64,000 nt of DNA from contig OZ026850.1 in the NCBI GenBank assembly GCA_964023205.1, positions 3,432,368 to 3,496,367 on the forward strand, written 5' to 3'. Of the stretch, positions 1 to 12,878 are shown piece by piece. Position 1 is the first letter of the stretch. Each line of letters starts with the position of its first letter. This DNA is from Lutraria lutraria. Its lineage: Eukaryota > Mollusca > Bivalvia > Venerida > Mactridae. Made by a program: the position numbers and the translations under genes. The notes beneath the pieces were generated by a model that saw nothing but the letters and a program-made list of their open reading frames with translations, ran no database searches and was not told the origin of the DNA.

Positions 1-95
1 AAAACATGAAAGGAACGGAAAGAAAATACACAAAGTCGTCAAATGATAACATTTTATAAATTACATTTTATATAATCACGTAATATAATTCTTAC

Positions 96-2424
96 ATACA
101 GCAAAATCAATTATCTGGTAGGTTTCGTGACAAACGACTGCAGATATTCGTCCACCAGCGCTGTCTCCCGATACCCCAAGCTTACTGTCAGCACTTCCTC
201 CTTGAATACAACATTTGTTAGGGTATAAAAAAATTGCCAATGAGGCTATTCCTAAAGGAATGTACGTTCGCAGGTAGTTAAGCGATCCAAACAGTAGGTA
301 GGTAGGTATAGGCACGAAACGATCTTTTGTCCAAATCGCTTAAAACAACAATCGTATACGTATATTACCCTAGTAATTAACAATAACCGAGATCTAGTTT
401 CATAAATCAAACATTCATCCTGTGAAGCAGTAAATGTCCCGATCGAGTCTCCAAACTCGTATGCCTGCGCGCATTTTGAGTGTTGAATTTTTAGTACTGG
501 ATATGATCTTGGACCTCACTTTTACAGCACATTGCGTTTAGAAATTTGATGTAACATGAAACCAGCGAGTAGAATTGATGAAAAAATAACAACATTCAAA
601 AAGTATGGTAAACTATTACACGCAGTACTTACATGAAACAAATAAATAAATGAGGCCCAGCACTTACCAACTGTTGTTTTATTTTGGGCTATCCATTCAA
701 CAGCACATTTAGCGTCATCATTATTGGCGGGAAATTTAAATTCGGGTCCTAATCTGTATTCTACATTGACAACAATACAAGGTGAATCCCTGTAATAAAT
801 ATAATAAGCATGCTTGTGATCTGCCATCAAAAATATACACGAGAAAAACAGCACAGTATCTGTTGTTTTTTTGTTGTTGTTGTTTTTGTTTTGGTTCGTT
901 TGTTTGTTTGTTGGTTTGTTTGTTTGAGTTTTACACCCCTTTTCAGCAGTCATAGTCGTATGAGGCAGACAGTTCACCTAAGCATCGTGGGAAGAACCAT
1001 GCCAGTCCTATCCTCCGTAAGCAACTGTCTACTTTCTCGCATAAAGAGATATGGTCGGTAGCTGGGCTCGAGCCCACGACACTCTGTCAGTGAGAGGTTA
1101 CAGGGTCTGATTATACACACTACTATTTTCCACACAAAAAATCATGCCTTTGCACATGAGGATATAAGTTAATGTATTTAAACAATTGAGACGACTATAC
1201 GGTATGGGGTGTTCATTTTGATATTTCTTATACACAAAGCCAACTCATAAAATAAAGTTACCTTGCTAATATTTTACACACAGTTTCGTGTGTCGTACGA
1301 GAGCCAACAGTGTTACCTCCACCGTGGAAATAAACCAAAATGGTTGGCGCCGAGATGCCCGCACAGACAGACGGACGATATACCGTCGCTGGAATACCAT
1401 CTGCAAAAATACTGTAAATTTAGGATATCAGGTTTACATGCACTAAATCTAGGTATATATCGCCAGTACGTGAGGAAACAATTAAGATTTACATTGCAAA
1501 CAAGATAATATCCCCTGAATGGCTCAATGGTTGATGCATACAAATGTATATACATGTACATGTATATCACAATGTGCAAAAATAGTTCATATTATAGTAC
1601 GTTGGACAAGTTTTGTTCTATAAATGAGTACATGGACTGCTAAACTTATCTACTACATTTTGGTCTATTTATACAGTAAGCCCTCTCCAACTTGTCCCCG
1701 CCTGACAAAACTCCCTCATTGTCACGGTACAACGAACTTTGCAAGTGTCTCCATAACAACAAATGTTATCTGTACTTTGATTTTTTAAATTAACTTCTGT
1801 CCAACCTATCTTAGCGGCCACCTCCGTGATTAAAGGTCATTCTTTCAAAAACCGTCATCGATATTTTAGAATACATTGACCTCCGAATAGAGGCTATTAA
1901 TTTTGTCAATAAAGGACGCATCGCGATTATGTATTCCATGGGTGGCCTTTGTTTCCATCGCCTCTGATAAAATGTCACCCTAGACGCAATCACAGAACGT
2001 GTATTAGAATAATATGGTTCTTACGAATTTATGTGTATACTTCAAGTACAGTATGTACTAGTATTGAGTTCTACATAGGACAGAAAATTCTATCATATGA
2101 AAGATTTCTCATTACTTGGTTGAATAAAAATGTAGTACACATGTACATGTAAACATCCAGTTGCCACATACGCGCACATAATCTGATAAATAAATAATAA
2201 TTACCTTTATCATACGGAGATGGGATTGATATTTCAGACTCAGTGCCATCTATTTCCACAGAACCTCCATACTTCGCAGCTCTTGCAGCGCTCGCCTTCC
2301 TGGCTTCCTCCACACCAATTTCATAATACGGTTTAACGCCCTCTTCTTGCACCGATTTGAGAAAATCGATAGTTTCTTGATGCACAAAATGCTTTTTGAG
2401 AAACTCCTCGAAATCAAAAGACAT
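96..2424 (-). CDS. HSL-type alpha/beta-hydrolase (carboxylesterase), 5' four exons, truncated at window edge
   Basis: Predicted serine esterase/lipase of the alpha/beta-hydrolase-3 (hormone-sensitive-lipase-like, arylacetamide-deacetylase-like) group. Exons, read on the minus strand: 2424-2205, 1400-1262, 789-668 and 200 to about 96 (an alternative donor ends it at 100). Junction codons close cleanly (G|AT Asp, AG|G Arg, G|GA Gly). The oxyanion-hole motif HGGG is at residues 99-102 and the nucleophile elbow GDSAG at 172-176, with Ser174 the expected nucleophile. The segment VNVEYRLGPEFKFPA is typical of the family. The start at 2424 opens a soluble N-terminus (MSFDFEEFLKKHFV) with no signal peptide or membrane anchor, so a cytosolic enzyme is likely. 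The catalytic Asp and His would lie in exons beyond the left edge. The substrate cannot be told. Family assignment is firm; the exact orthologue is not. Confidence 0.88.
1030..1112 (-). repeat. tRNA-derived SINE fragment (B-box part)
   Basis: Read on the minus strand, this shares the stretch around a B-box-like GGCTCGAGCCC, followed by CTACCGACCATATCTCTTTA, with the element at 63424-63525. The A-box half is not recognisable. It lies in the intron between exons 2 and 3 of the esterase gene. Confidence 0.45.
1798..1975. repeat. Degenerate MITE family A copy
   Basis: It keeps the family's core phrases (GCGGCCACCTCCG, AAAGGTCATTCTTTCAAAAACCGTCAT, GGGTGGCCTTTGTT) but the ends are worn. It lies in intron 1 of the esterase gene. 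Confidence 0.5.
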
Positions 2425-3254
2425 TTTAGTAGACTCTTACTATTAACTACAATGATTCGTGTACGATGAACTCAAAATGCTCACGGATATCGTTAAATGG
2501 GTCAAGTTAGTTTTATCATCAAATGTAAACAAAATTGTCGAGGTCATGTGATGTTCATGTACCCTTAACAAATATTGTCAGTACGATTATTTATATGTAA
2601 GATCTTATTCAGTTACTTGTATAACTGAACGTAAATGTTCGTGCATATGAATTATTTCTTGTCTGAACTTAGCATGTTTATTCGACGGACAGACGCAAAC
2701 TGGCGAATGTTAATAACTAGATAAATATTACCAGTTTACAATAAGTCCTAGTTGGAAGTGGTAACCACTGTGAATGTGCATTTTTGTTTCACTGGTGAGA
2801 TTGCCTTTGGAGATGACTAAAAGCCCAGAGTAATTGTGACTTATTCTTTACAATGTTGAAAGCCAAACAGGGGAGATCAGCGCTGTGAGAAATTTCTTCA
2901 TAAAGACTGAGTTGTTTCCCTTTAGTCTAAACTGTCTTTATCGATTAACAAACCGCTTAATGAGACTAAGTTTCCAATTCATGTCCATTTTCTCATGATG
3001 ATCTGATTCCAATTACGTCATGTATGATTCGTGAAAATATTCGCCTTTAAGAATGAGATCACGGTAAGTTATATTACATCATACACGAACTAAAAACTTA
3101 TTTCAGAATCCGATATTTTCATTGGACATTTTTAAACAGATTGATGCTTTTAGTTGTATAAAATATAATTGTATCCATTTCTCCAAGTACGTTTGTTTTA
3201 AAAATTAAAACTTCATCATTTTTTGGAAACTAAAAGATAGTTCAGTTCTCTAAA

Positions 3255-3415
3255 GCCATTACTCGCTCGATGCGCATGAATTTTGATGCGGGCCTTAGTA
3301 CTACGTTTTTCTACATCCACCATGCAATATGATTAAACTAGTTCCCCTTACATGTTGCAGTGCAATTCTACGTGAGTTCACTTTCCATGAGTACTTACAG
3401 TACTTTGATTTGAAT
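3255..3415 (+). repeat. Dispersed repeat family O
   Basis: Shared phrases are GCGCATGAATTTTGATG near the left and CCATGAGTACTT(T)CAGTACTTTGAT at the right. Related copies are at 28560-28772, 14940-15020 (right part) and 45655-45730 (opposite orientation), with short pieces near 13755 and 31045. Confidence 0.55.
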
Positions 3416-3660
3416 ACAGTCTTTATTTAGGAACAGTTCCGAACGTTGTATAGAAACCTTGATGTAAAGATCGCCTTCGAGACCAAAAGTCTATCTCAGT
3501 ATTGAGGTGGTCCGTCCAAAAAGTTGAAGAAACAAAGAAGAAATAAAGGAATCCTGCCTGGAAATGAATAGACTTAGTAACTAAGTAGTAGCTCTGTTCG
3601 AGTAAGGTACGTATACGTAATACTGAAAGTTAGTTTTAATACGATTTCAAAAAAATATAA

Positions 3661-3842
3661 AGTCAAACCTGTAACAAAGGTCGCCCTTTGTAAAGACAAA
3701 ATGTGGTTTTATTGACTGGTGGCTTTTATTTGGAGGTCATTTAAACACTGTGTTTAAATAATCATTGACGATTATTTAATGAATGCCCCTTATCACAGAG
3801 CGGCTTTTTACGGAGGTGGCCGCTAACACAGGTTTGACTGTA
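3661..3842. repeat. MITE family A, near-complete copy
   Basis: It begins AGTCAAACCTGT and ends ACACAGGTTTGACTGTA, giving inverted ends of about 15 bp around about 180 bp. The interior has the family phrases GTGGC..TTTAT and GGAGGTGGCCGCTAACACAGG. No coding capacity. Non-autonomous DNA transposon by structure. Confidence 0.75.
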
Positions 3843-4139
3843 ACTGAAAGCGAAACAAGCCAGTATCCGTACAAATTACACAAAAGTTAATACTTTTTGC
3901 TTCATCCAAAATATGACAATTCTCATAAGCACCGTAATCGCGAAATTATGTGTCATTATGGGTGTGGCTATTTGTGACAAATGGATACAATTATTTTTTA
4001 GCTATCTCTTCAAGTTTACACATTACTTTCCCAGAACTTATACTGTGTTAATATATATTTCGTGGCATACATTTACTCATTTTGTATAAGAAGAGGCGAA
4101 TTAATGGAATATGTGGTGGATTTCCTTTTTAAAGGTGGG

Positions 4140-4300
4140 CACGCGATTTTTTATTATTTTACCGACTTTGGCATAAAAAAGTTTCTGGATTCCGCTAACC
4201 CACCGACCCTTTTTCCGACCCTAGACCTTTTTCTGTCTCGGTCACTCCTTTTTTCTTGCCGATATTTTTATATGAGCTGTTGGTCCGAACTTTCAAAGGT
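4140..4300 (-). repeat. Dispersed repeat family R
   Basis: The reverse complement contains GGTCTAGGGTCGGAAAAAGG and GGTCGG, resembling 7335-7445 and 19633-19735 (..TAAAAAATCTAGGGTCG..). A further partial copy is at 29520-29565, minus strand. The short open frame here is a by-product of the repeat. Confidence 0.4.
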
Positions 4301-6719
4301 CTGCCGACCTACCGCCCTATATTTTAGAGAAATTTCAAAGGAAAGCAGACATATTATTTATTCATTTTCTCGAACATTTGCAGAAAATACACTGCCGTAG
4401 CGTTAGAAACACATCCATGGAAATTGATGTTTTTTTACCAAACTTATTTCATATCAGGATTTTTGTGCGTGGTTAAATCCCAGTGAGTAAAATAAATATT
4501 CCGAAGTATCAGGTAGTAATAATTCGTACATTATCTGCTTTTTGAACAACATATCATTTCAAGCGATTCATTTTTCCAAGCCTATATTCCATATAAGGCT
4601 GTTAATGTGTGGGAAAATCTCAGTGAGTAAAATATTTTTTAATTCCAAGTAAATAGAGTTTTGAGACTTAATTATTTCGTTGTAGAAACAGGATAAATCG
4701 AATACATTGTTGGTGCCGAGATGAAGAAAAATTATCCGATAAGGCTTAGAAAACTGAAATGGGCGAGCTTCTTGGCACCAAGCAAGTGTTCTCTATTTCT
4801 TTACTGTTTTCAACTAAACATTTTAGCCGATTCAATTTCCCAACCTATTCCATGCCAGGCTGTTTTGTGCGTGGTCAAATCCCTGTGGAAAAATCAATTT
4901 TCCGTACTATCAATGTTCTAGTAACACAGTTTGCTTTACTGCTTTCAAAATTGCATTTTAAGTACAATTTATTCGAATTGTTTTGAAGAATTAAAATATC
5001 TACATCATATAAAGTTTATGTACCTTTTATCAAGTATTGTCTATCAGAAAATTCACCGTTTTAATGTATTAACTGACTATATTTCTTGTTCTACGGCTCC
5101 GAATAAACTTTACGTTACGCCTGCAGCTTCTCTAGGGCGCTCTCGCATTTCAGAGAGAATATTGGAATTTTCAGAGCCTTCTACGACTTGCGTATCGAAT
5201 AGCGAATTTCTAGGAGTAAACCCGTGACTCATAGGAAATAATTGACTAAGCTAGAATCGCGACAGCTTATAGGACAGTTCTATTCAATTGAAACCACTTG
5301 CAACTGATAAATGATTCCATAACATGAAATTGCCACTTGTGGCTTCCAGTGAGAAGAGTTTGCTCAAAATTGTGTATAGGAATTTTTGGCTTTAATTGGA
5401 GCGGTGATTCTGAACGGTAAGTGATCAATTATAGCTTAAAATTTACTTCATGATTTAAAAAAAAGACTCGTGTTTTTTAATTATATTATTCAGAATACGA
5501 ATATTGAATCGTCGTTTTAACACTTGAATCACACATATATCTTATTTAAATATTTGGAAATCTTTTGAGTGACTTGACCTTTTGAAAATTGATTTTTTAA
5601 AGACTCATGATTTTGAACTGTATCATTCGGAATACGAAAGTATTGAATTATCGTTTGAACACTAGAGCCAATTCTGTGTTATTTAAATATTTGGAAATTA
5701 TTTGAGAAACTTGACCTCGTGTTTTGGTATTTGCGTGAACTATTTCTCTACGGCTTGGAATTGTTTATAATGTAGTATTGATTGTAGATATTGTAAAAGA
5801 AATAATGTTATTTTAACACTAGAAAAGTTTAAGTGTGCATTCATTCATAATTTTTACGGGGGAGTGACAGAAATCGAATTCATGTTGACTCATTTATACA
5901 TCATTTAAAAACTTTCAGACGCTGGGGAAATATTTTCGAAACAGTATAACTTAATTAAATAAGAAAAAGTAGATTCACTGTTTTAAGGTTAAAATGGTTA
6001 GGTTATAATCGATAGCTGTGAATGATGTAGACACTCAGTATCATATTCAGAGAGGAAATAACAAAAAATCGTGGAATTTCAAATTAAAATCCGGCTGTGT
6101 GAAATCTATGATATTTATATATAATATAAGAGATATTCTAAAAGTCTCATAAAATCGATGTAGTGATCAAACAGGATATGTACATACAACTATACTTAAA
6201 ACTTTTCTTTAAAAAAAAAGAAAAATGACATACAATGTACGCGTGTATCTTACTAAGCATAAAATACACGTAGTTTGCTCTTTCTGTTGGAGAAAATTTA
6301 TTTCGTATACACTGTCACACAATTACAGTACAATTAATTCATGTTGGTCCGCAAACCAAAGACCTATACTATACATATATAGTAAAGATCTTTGCTCAAA
6401 CAATTGTTAATTTTTGATGACAAACATATTTTCCGACAACATGTTGTATCCTATACATGTCCATGTATTCAGCTTACATATACTGCATTGAAAGTGTTGT
6501 GTAAATGTCACTGATAAAATCAACCGTTTGATGTACTAAATGATTTGGAATGTGCGACGTAAATTGGAGGGACAAAGTTAGAGAAAATATGACGTTTTAG
6601 TTCAAAACAGCAATTTTTATACAAACGCCTAAACCAGACGGATTTCTGTTTTTAGCATATATATTTTCATTTTGTATAGATTTTTTTTTTTATGTATAAG
6701 TAAATATACAATTTTATCA

Positions 6720-6920
6720 GACTTTCCTTTATATTAAATACTATTAAAACTAGGGACTGCTGTTTAGATAGGTTTCAAGGGTAATAATTTTGTCAAATAG
6801 TTGTTTTATGATTCTAGTCTCTTATAATTCTAATCAGAATGACCACCTATTTTATTTGTTTTTATATATTATGTATTACATTTGTAAATGTGGATGAGAC
6901 TTAAATAAATAAATAAAATA
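6720..6920 (+). repeat. Possible retrotransposon 3' tail
   Basis: An AT-rich tract ends in GACTTAAATAAATAAATAAA, the kind of AATAAA-bearing microsatellite tail seen on non-LTR element 3' ends. No coding remnant is visible upstream, so this is weak. Confidence 0.25.
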
Positions 6921-7334
6921 TATTGTATGATCCATTTAACTAGACCGGTTTGTCCAATTCATGTCTTAATTCCCAGACCGCTTTCTCTCATAGGTATTTG
7001 ATCGGTTGGTTCTTGGAAATGTTTAAATTCAATTTCATATTGCAGTAAGTAAACTTTTTCGGTAAAGTAAATTTAAAATAAACTCAAAAGTTATGAAAAA
7101 AGGTTTACGTTCTTCAAACCACTAGTGTGCATTAATTTAGTTATAGAAAAAATAATTGTTGGAACAAAACGTTTAAAATGGTATTCTTCTTCTACATAGT
7201 AACAAACATAACAATCATATTCACTGATGATTGCGTGGGTATTCCGTCTAACATGAATTACCAGGGCGCAAAAATGTTCCTGGCTACGTGCTTATTAAAT
7301 ATGGGTAAGTAAGTAAGTAGATAGGGATTTTTTA

Positions 7335-7445
7335 AACGTGCGGAAAGTTAAAAGAAGTGAGAACATGGATGTATCGTTCCTCGGACCAAATAAAAAATCT
7401 AGGGTCGAGGGGCAAAATATGGTCGGTCGGATAACTAGATGCAAA
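7335..7445 (+). repeat. Dispersed repeat family R
   Basis: It shares CGTTCCTCGGACCAAATAAA and TCTAGGGTCG with 19633-19735 and, inverted, with 29520-29565 and 4140-4300. Confidence 0.5.
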
Positions 7446-8493
7446 CCACTTCCACGCCTTTATGTTTCAACTGAGAACTAGTATTAAAATGCTCACTGGT
7501 CGTTAGGCAAAATTGTCTGTATGGAGGTTAGTTTCTGTCTGGCTTGACTGCAATATAAATGATTGTGTAACTACAATGTAGTATTAGCACAGAACTACTG
7601 ATAGCTACTCTTATGGTGAAATAAATTTGAGTATGTGAAAAATATGACTAATGTATTTTAAGCCCTGCTCAGTATAGCAGAACTTTTTGTATGACAGTAA
7701 AACCACGATAAATTATAGTGAACAAGGATAAAACGAAGAACCAAATACTGTGGTAATTTATCCGTATTTATAATATTTCATTGTTAAGGATTTGACATAA
7801 TAAAGTAAGACGAAGTTCGAGAATTTACGTGAGTGGTAGTACGAACGTATGTGAATAATTAAATCATATGTTATTATGTACATGTTGTAATTTGATCATT
7901 ACAAACAACACGAACATGTTACAAAATACAAATTATACAAGGGAAATGACTCGGGATGGCCGGAACTCCGGAAAACTGGAACTGATTTTGTCAGTTCCTG
8001 CGAGTTCGAGCCAGTGAGAGTCCATTGTATTTGAATCACCAGTGATTCTATATAACCATGCTCTACTGTATAAATATAATTATATATCTAGTGCTTATTG
8101 AACGCATTGGTGCTTACCTATTGCTACGGTAATATATTTTTTCCTGACGTAAAAAGGTTAGCCTAGTGCTCAATAATATGCAACATTTATATCATATCTA
8201 CAAAATATATTGGTTATTTATATTCCCAAGTGTGAACATTCGTAATGATAATGGAAGAAGCAATTATGTGTTTATGGCAATTACACATAGTTTCACAGTC
8301 TGTTATGGAAAACATTAGCATAGTACATTCCAGTATATTATCTGACACGTAATTATTAATGAGGTACAAAGATTTACTGATAATTGAACGTCTGTTGTTG
8401 TTGTCTTGTTGTGGTGTTGTTTGCGCTGTTGTTGTTCACTTGTAGGTAATGTTGTTATTATTTACACGTAATACTAGTAAATCAATATTTGTG

Positions 8494-8663
8494 CAGTATA
8501 ACCCCTAAAAAACGGAAATTGAAAACCCGAATTCTCTCTGAAAAATCGGACAATTTTATTGACATTTATTTCGGAATTTATCAAACGTTCTCTGAAAACC
8601 GGAATTCTCAGAAAACTGGACTTCCGGCTCAGTCCGGAAGGGATTCGGTTTTCAGGGGTTTTT
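8494..8663. repeat. MITE family C copy
   Basis: It begins CAGTATAACCCCTAAAAAACGG and ends CGGTTTTCAGGGGTTTTT, giving imperfect inverted ends. The interior TCTCTGAAAACCGGAATTCTCAG is shared with 48293-48455. About 170 bp, non-coding. Confidence 0.65.
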
Positions 8664-9149
8664 GGTGTTGTTTCGACTGATTCATTTGGCTACGAATCTT
8701 GAGTAATATTCGGATCTGACCACGCTATTAAAGTGTTAATTGATGCGATTTTTGTTGATACTGTTATTGACATAACCAATAATTTATGATGATAAATTTG
8801 ATGAAGATGGTAATGTCAGGTAATTTTGTCTAATAAAACTACCTGGTAATGTCAAAATATTTTATTGACATCAACATAAAACAGGTTTGTAGTCAATTAG
8901 ATAATCACATTGAACAAATTTGCGGTAACAAATATAATACATGAAAAGCATACAATAGATAGATATGATAACAAGTATGACAGATATTGATGTGGTAATG
9001 GTGGCGATGATGGCATGGTTTCATTTGCTGATGATAATGGAGACGGTCGTGTTGATGTTATTTCAAAAATATGATTAAACTGGTAATATCATGTAGATGG
9101 TTGTGGTAAATGTTATGATGATGATAACGTCGACCACGATGACATAATA

Positions 9150-9515
9150 AATGTTGATGCTGATATTGATGATGATGATGTTGATGATGATGTTGATGAT
9201 GATGATGATGGTGTTGTTGGTGATGTTGATGATGTTGTTGATGATGATGTTGGTGATGTTGATGATGTTGTTGATGATGATGTTGGTGATGTTGATGATG
9301 TTGATGATGGTGTTGATGATGATGTTGATGATGATGTTGGTGATGTTGATGATGTTGTTGATGATGATGTTGGTGATGTTGATGATGTTGATGATGGTGT
9401 TGATGATGTTGATGATGATGTTGGTGATGTTGATGTTGGTGATGATGATGATGTTGGTGATGTTGATGATGTTGTTGATGTTGATGATGTTGTTGATGGT
9501 GTTAATGATGATGAT
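9150..9515. repeat. GAT/GTT trinucleotide satellite
   Basis: Roughly 360 bp built from GATGATGTT-type units with occasional GGT. Because the unit is a multiple of three and free of stops, it gives long spurious open frames on both strands (Met/Leu-rich on plus, Ile/Asn-rich on minus). Not a gene. A smaller (GAT)n tract lies near 9880. Confidence 0.95.
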
Positions 9516-11457
9516 GGTGATAATGTCTGTGGTTATCATAATTTTCATGATGTTTTAAAACTTAAGGCAATATTGTGGATTGAATTGAGGCTAATTATAA
9601 TGATGATATTAAAGGTAATTCTTTAGTTAATGTGACATTTACAATAATATAACAATTTTGATAAAATGGACTTGGTTAATGAATAAGAGAACCATTAACC
9701 TTATCAAGGCCAAAACTAAATCAAAATATTCTTATTACCCTGTGGACGATAGTAATAATGATACCAATCTAAATTATCTTTTTATGATTGTTCCAAAATA
9801 GAACAACGTAGTTATGATGTGGCAAATTGGCAATACATTATCTCCCTGCTGTTCTTGCTACTACTATCGCTGCCGCTGCTTATGATGATGATGATGATGA
9901 CTATGAAACGACTTTTATCTATCTTATAAAATCGATTTTTTTAAATTTATTATTCCTTTTCTGTTTTTATTAATCATATTACACAGTCAGCTAATAATGA
10001 TATATGTAATAACAAGCGCGTGTGGCTACACTATCTATAGAAGGATCAAACGTGCTTCCATATTATGGCATGACAATGTTGAATAATTAATACAATTGCT
10101 ACTTGGGGATGTTTTCTACAGGTGAAAACCAATAGCTTGATTAAACTTGGTAATATCCGTAAATGTGATGTATCCGAATATAAGGCTTTAAAATCGATGT
10201 AAATACAATCGCTGCTTCTCGGACACTGGATAGGGTTCTGGCTATGGTAATAATTACAGACTTATTCCGAATGATAAAGTCAGGATAAATCTTATTGACC
10301 AAAACAATATTCGGATTGTTTCAGGAGCGTTTAAATATTAGGCTTTTGAAGTATTTCTGGCATAATATCCGGTGATAAGTCACATGTCATAAAACATACA
10401 TTTTATAGGTTTTTGAAGTTCTGTTATCGTATATGACATAAAGCATAAAACTAGGATGTTGTATTATTCATATATTTATGTCCTTTTATGTCACAAAGGC
10501 ACCAAAGCCGTTTCATCTCGTCTCATTTCAGACAGACAAATATAATCCTGAAATTGATGTTGTGCTAACTAACTGCTCGTAATGCATCGGAAATGTTCAA
10601 AGACAATCAAAACCCATTAGATTGCTCAAATATTGATGCAGCTTTGAAGATCATTTGAGAACATTTTTATCCAGTCGTATATTCAGTGTGATCCGGTGTC
10701 TGTTGAATTTTTGCTGTTCGGAACGAACAAATAATATAGATGGTTTTCAGGAAATTCTACATACCAAAGAGCTTCCTGTAACTTTCCGACTCCGCAAATA
10801 GTTCCAATTTTACAATTCAATGACATACACTGTTATGTGCATTATTAAAGTCAAAATCAGATGACTATGCAAAATCGAAATCAAGTAATATGAAACAGCC
10901 ATAAAATTATGGAAAACATAACAAATTCATGAAGATGACTGAATGGCGTAAAAATTGTTGTTGAGTGCTGAAAGTAATTACTGAACTACTTTTGACGATC
11001 TCAATTTACGTAATACTAATTCTACGCAGCGGAAAATCGGTCTTGCTATTCAATTTCTGAATACTTTGTAGTTCTAGACGGAGCTTTTATTATTTGTTTG
11101 AACAGAAAAATACAAAACCATTGACAAGCAGTTTTTGTTATCAAAAGAAACTATACGAGATTGATGTTTTTGCTTGTGGTATTCGAAAGAATCCTTGCCT
11201 TGCTTTTATTCGAATAAAGAGTACGAAAAAGATCTTCCCTCGAACAATACATACATATACACACAAATTAAAACTGGTTGCCATGAACAATGCTATTTTA
11301 AAGAAATAAATTATTGTGATACATGTAGTTATATATAGAGCTCTGCTTATGGTGATGTCAGAAACAAATGACAGGCATAAGATCGACCGGTCATAAACAT
11401 TCTCACACATGTTGTGACAGCCCTGAAGAAAAATGATTAAGAAAAACAGCTAAATAT

Positions 11458-11633
11458 TGTCAAACCTGTGTTACCGGTCACCTCCGAATAAAGGCCCACG
11501 TGTGAATAAAGGCCATTTTTCCAAAATCGTTGTTAATGTTTTAGAACTAAATGAACTCTAAATAAAGGTCGCCTGTCAATAATGGTCACTTTTGTCTTTC
11601 CTTAGGGTGGCCTTTGGTCACAGGTTTTACTGC
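11458..11633. repeat. MITE family A, near-complete copy
   Basis: It starts TGTCAAACCTGTGTTACCGG and ends TCACAGGTTTTACTGCA. The interior has CACCTCCGAATAAAGGCC and CTTAGGGTGGCCTTTGG, as in the copies at 43015 and 62112. Confidence 0.7.
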
Positions 11634-12861
11634 ATATTGCTTACAACCTTATATGAAAAATATCTTATATTTAAGCGATGATGACAGAAACGTTCCGAAT
11701 TTGCGAGGGATTTGATAAAATCTTGGAGTTCAGAGGTCAATTCAGATTAACATGATTATGAATTCTTAATTCATTCAATACTATTACTTAACACAATGAG
11801 TGACTCACTAGATTTTCCGTTTAATAATTTGTATCGTGTTTATCTCATTATTTATCAAGGGTTTCGTTGCCAGTAACCAGATCTAAGTTTGCGATCGAGT
11901 CGTTGTATCGGAAAATTGCACACAACTTTATCAAACAATCTATCCATCATGGCACGGATCGCCCAGAATGCTTTGCGCCACTCAACTCTGTTTACATGCT
12001 CCTGTCAATAATATGACTTTGAAACCCTCTCAAGAGAGGGATACACCTAGCGGGAACACCGCACCAAAACTGGAGATCCATTTGCAATGATTTTAGGATA
12101 TAAATGCTTGTGCATTATCGGCGTGCATTATTTATTTACGTCCATGCGAATTATACCATTTATTGACAATAAGCGCGAAATGTCATGTGGGATTTCGAAT
12201 TACCATTTAATGCGCATGCCCGCGAGGTATATTCGGGTTCACTCAGATACTATCGTCACCAAATATAAGAAAACGGATCACTGCCAACTGGAAAAGACGT
12301 TTGAAGCGTAATTCTTAATACGTCAACTTGTTCATCTGTGTTTTGTAGTGAAATTATTCGGTTCTTATCCCACATACAAATGTAAATTTCAAAATCAAAT
12401 ATAGAGATGTACCATTATATAATACGCTTGGTTGAAAATAGTAACTTAATATTGGCGCACATAAGCATAAGTCTTTTGTTTCTTGTTATGAGTCAGCCTA
12501 TATATGTTTTATTAATATATTTCGAAAAACCACTCAGATGATATAGGATAATGCTTTCTAATTTTGCATTAATGTGAATTTCCTTATTAGAAACTTTTTT
12601 TAATACTTCGGTGATCTTCGGTTATGTTCGGTTGTCTACGACACAAAATGTAGTCCGTCAAGCGATCTTGACCTTTGACCTTCGGAACTAAGACAATATG
12701 TATTAGTCACAATATGGTTTTCTCTCCGATGTATAATTCTATCAAATTTTCACAGTTCGCTAATTTCCTATCTAAATAATATAAGGATAATCAGATTTCT
12801 TCGCGCTTCAATTTTTCCCAAGGGACGGTTAATCTGTACAGGAATATTTATGAATTTCCCA

Positions 12862-12878
12862 GGGGGGGGGGGGGGGGG
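12862..12878. repeat. Poly-G run (17 G)
   Basis: Seventeen consecutive G in an otherwise AT-rich stretch. The length may be uncertain from sequencing. Confidence 0.9.

Noticed and set aside
9075..9558. Long open frames of 135-157 codons on both strands
   Set aside because: Pure by-product of the GAT/GTT satellite; composition is Met/Leu or Ile/Asn only.
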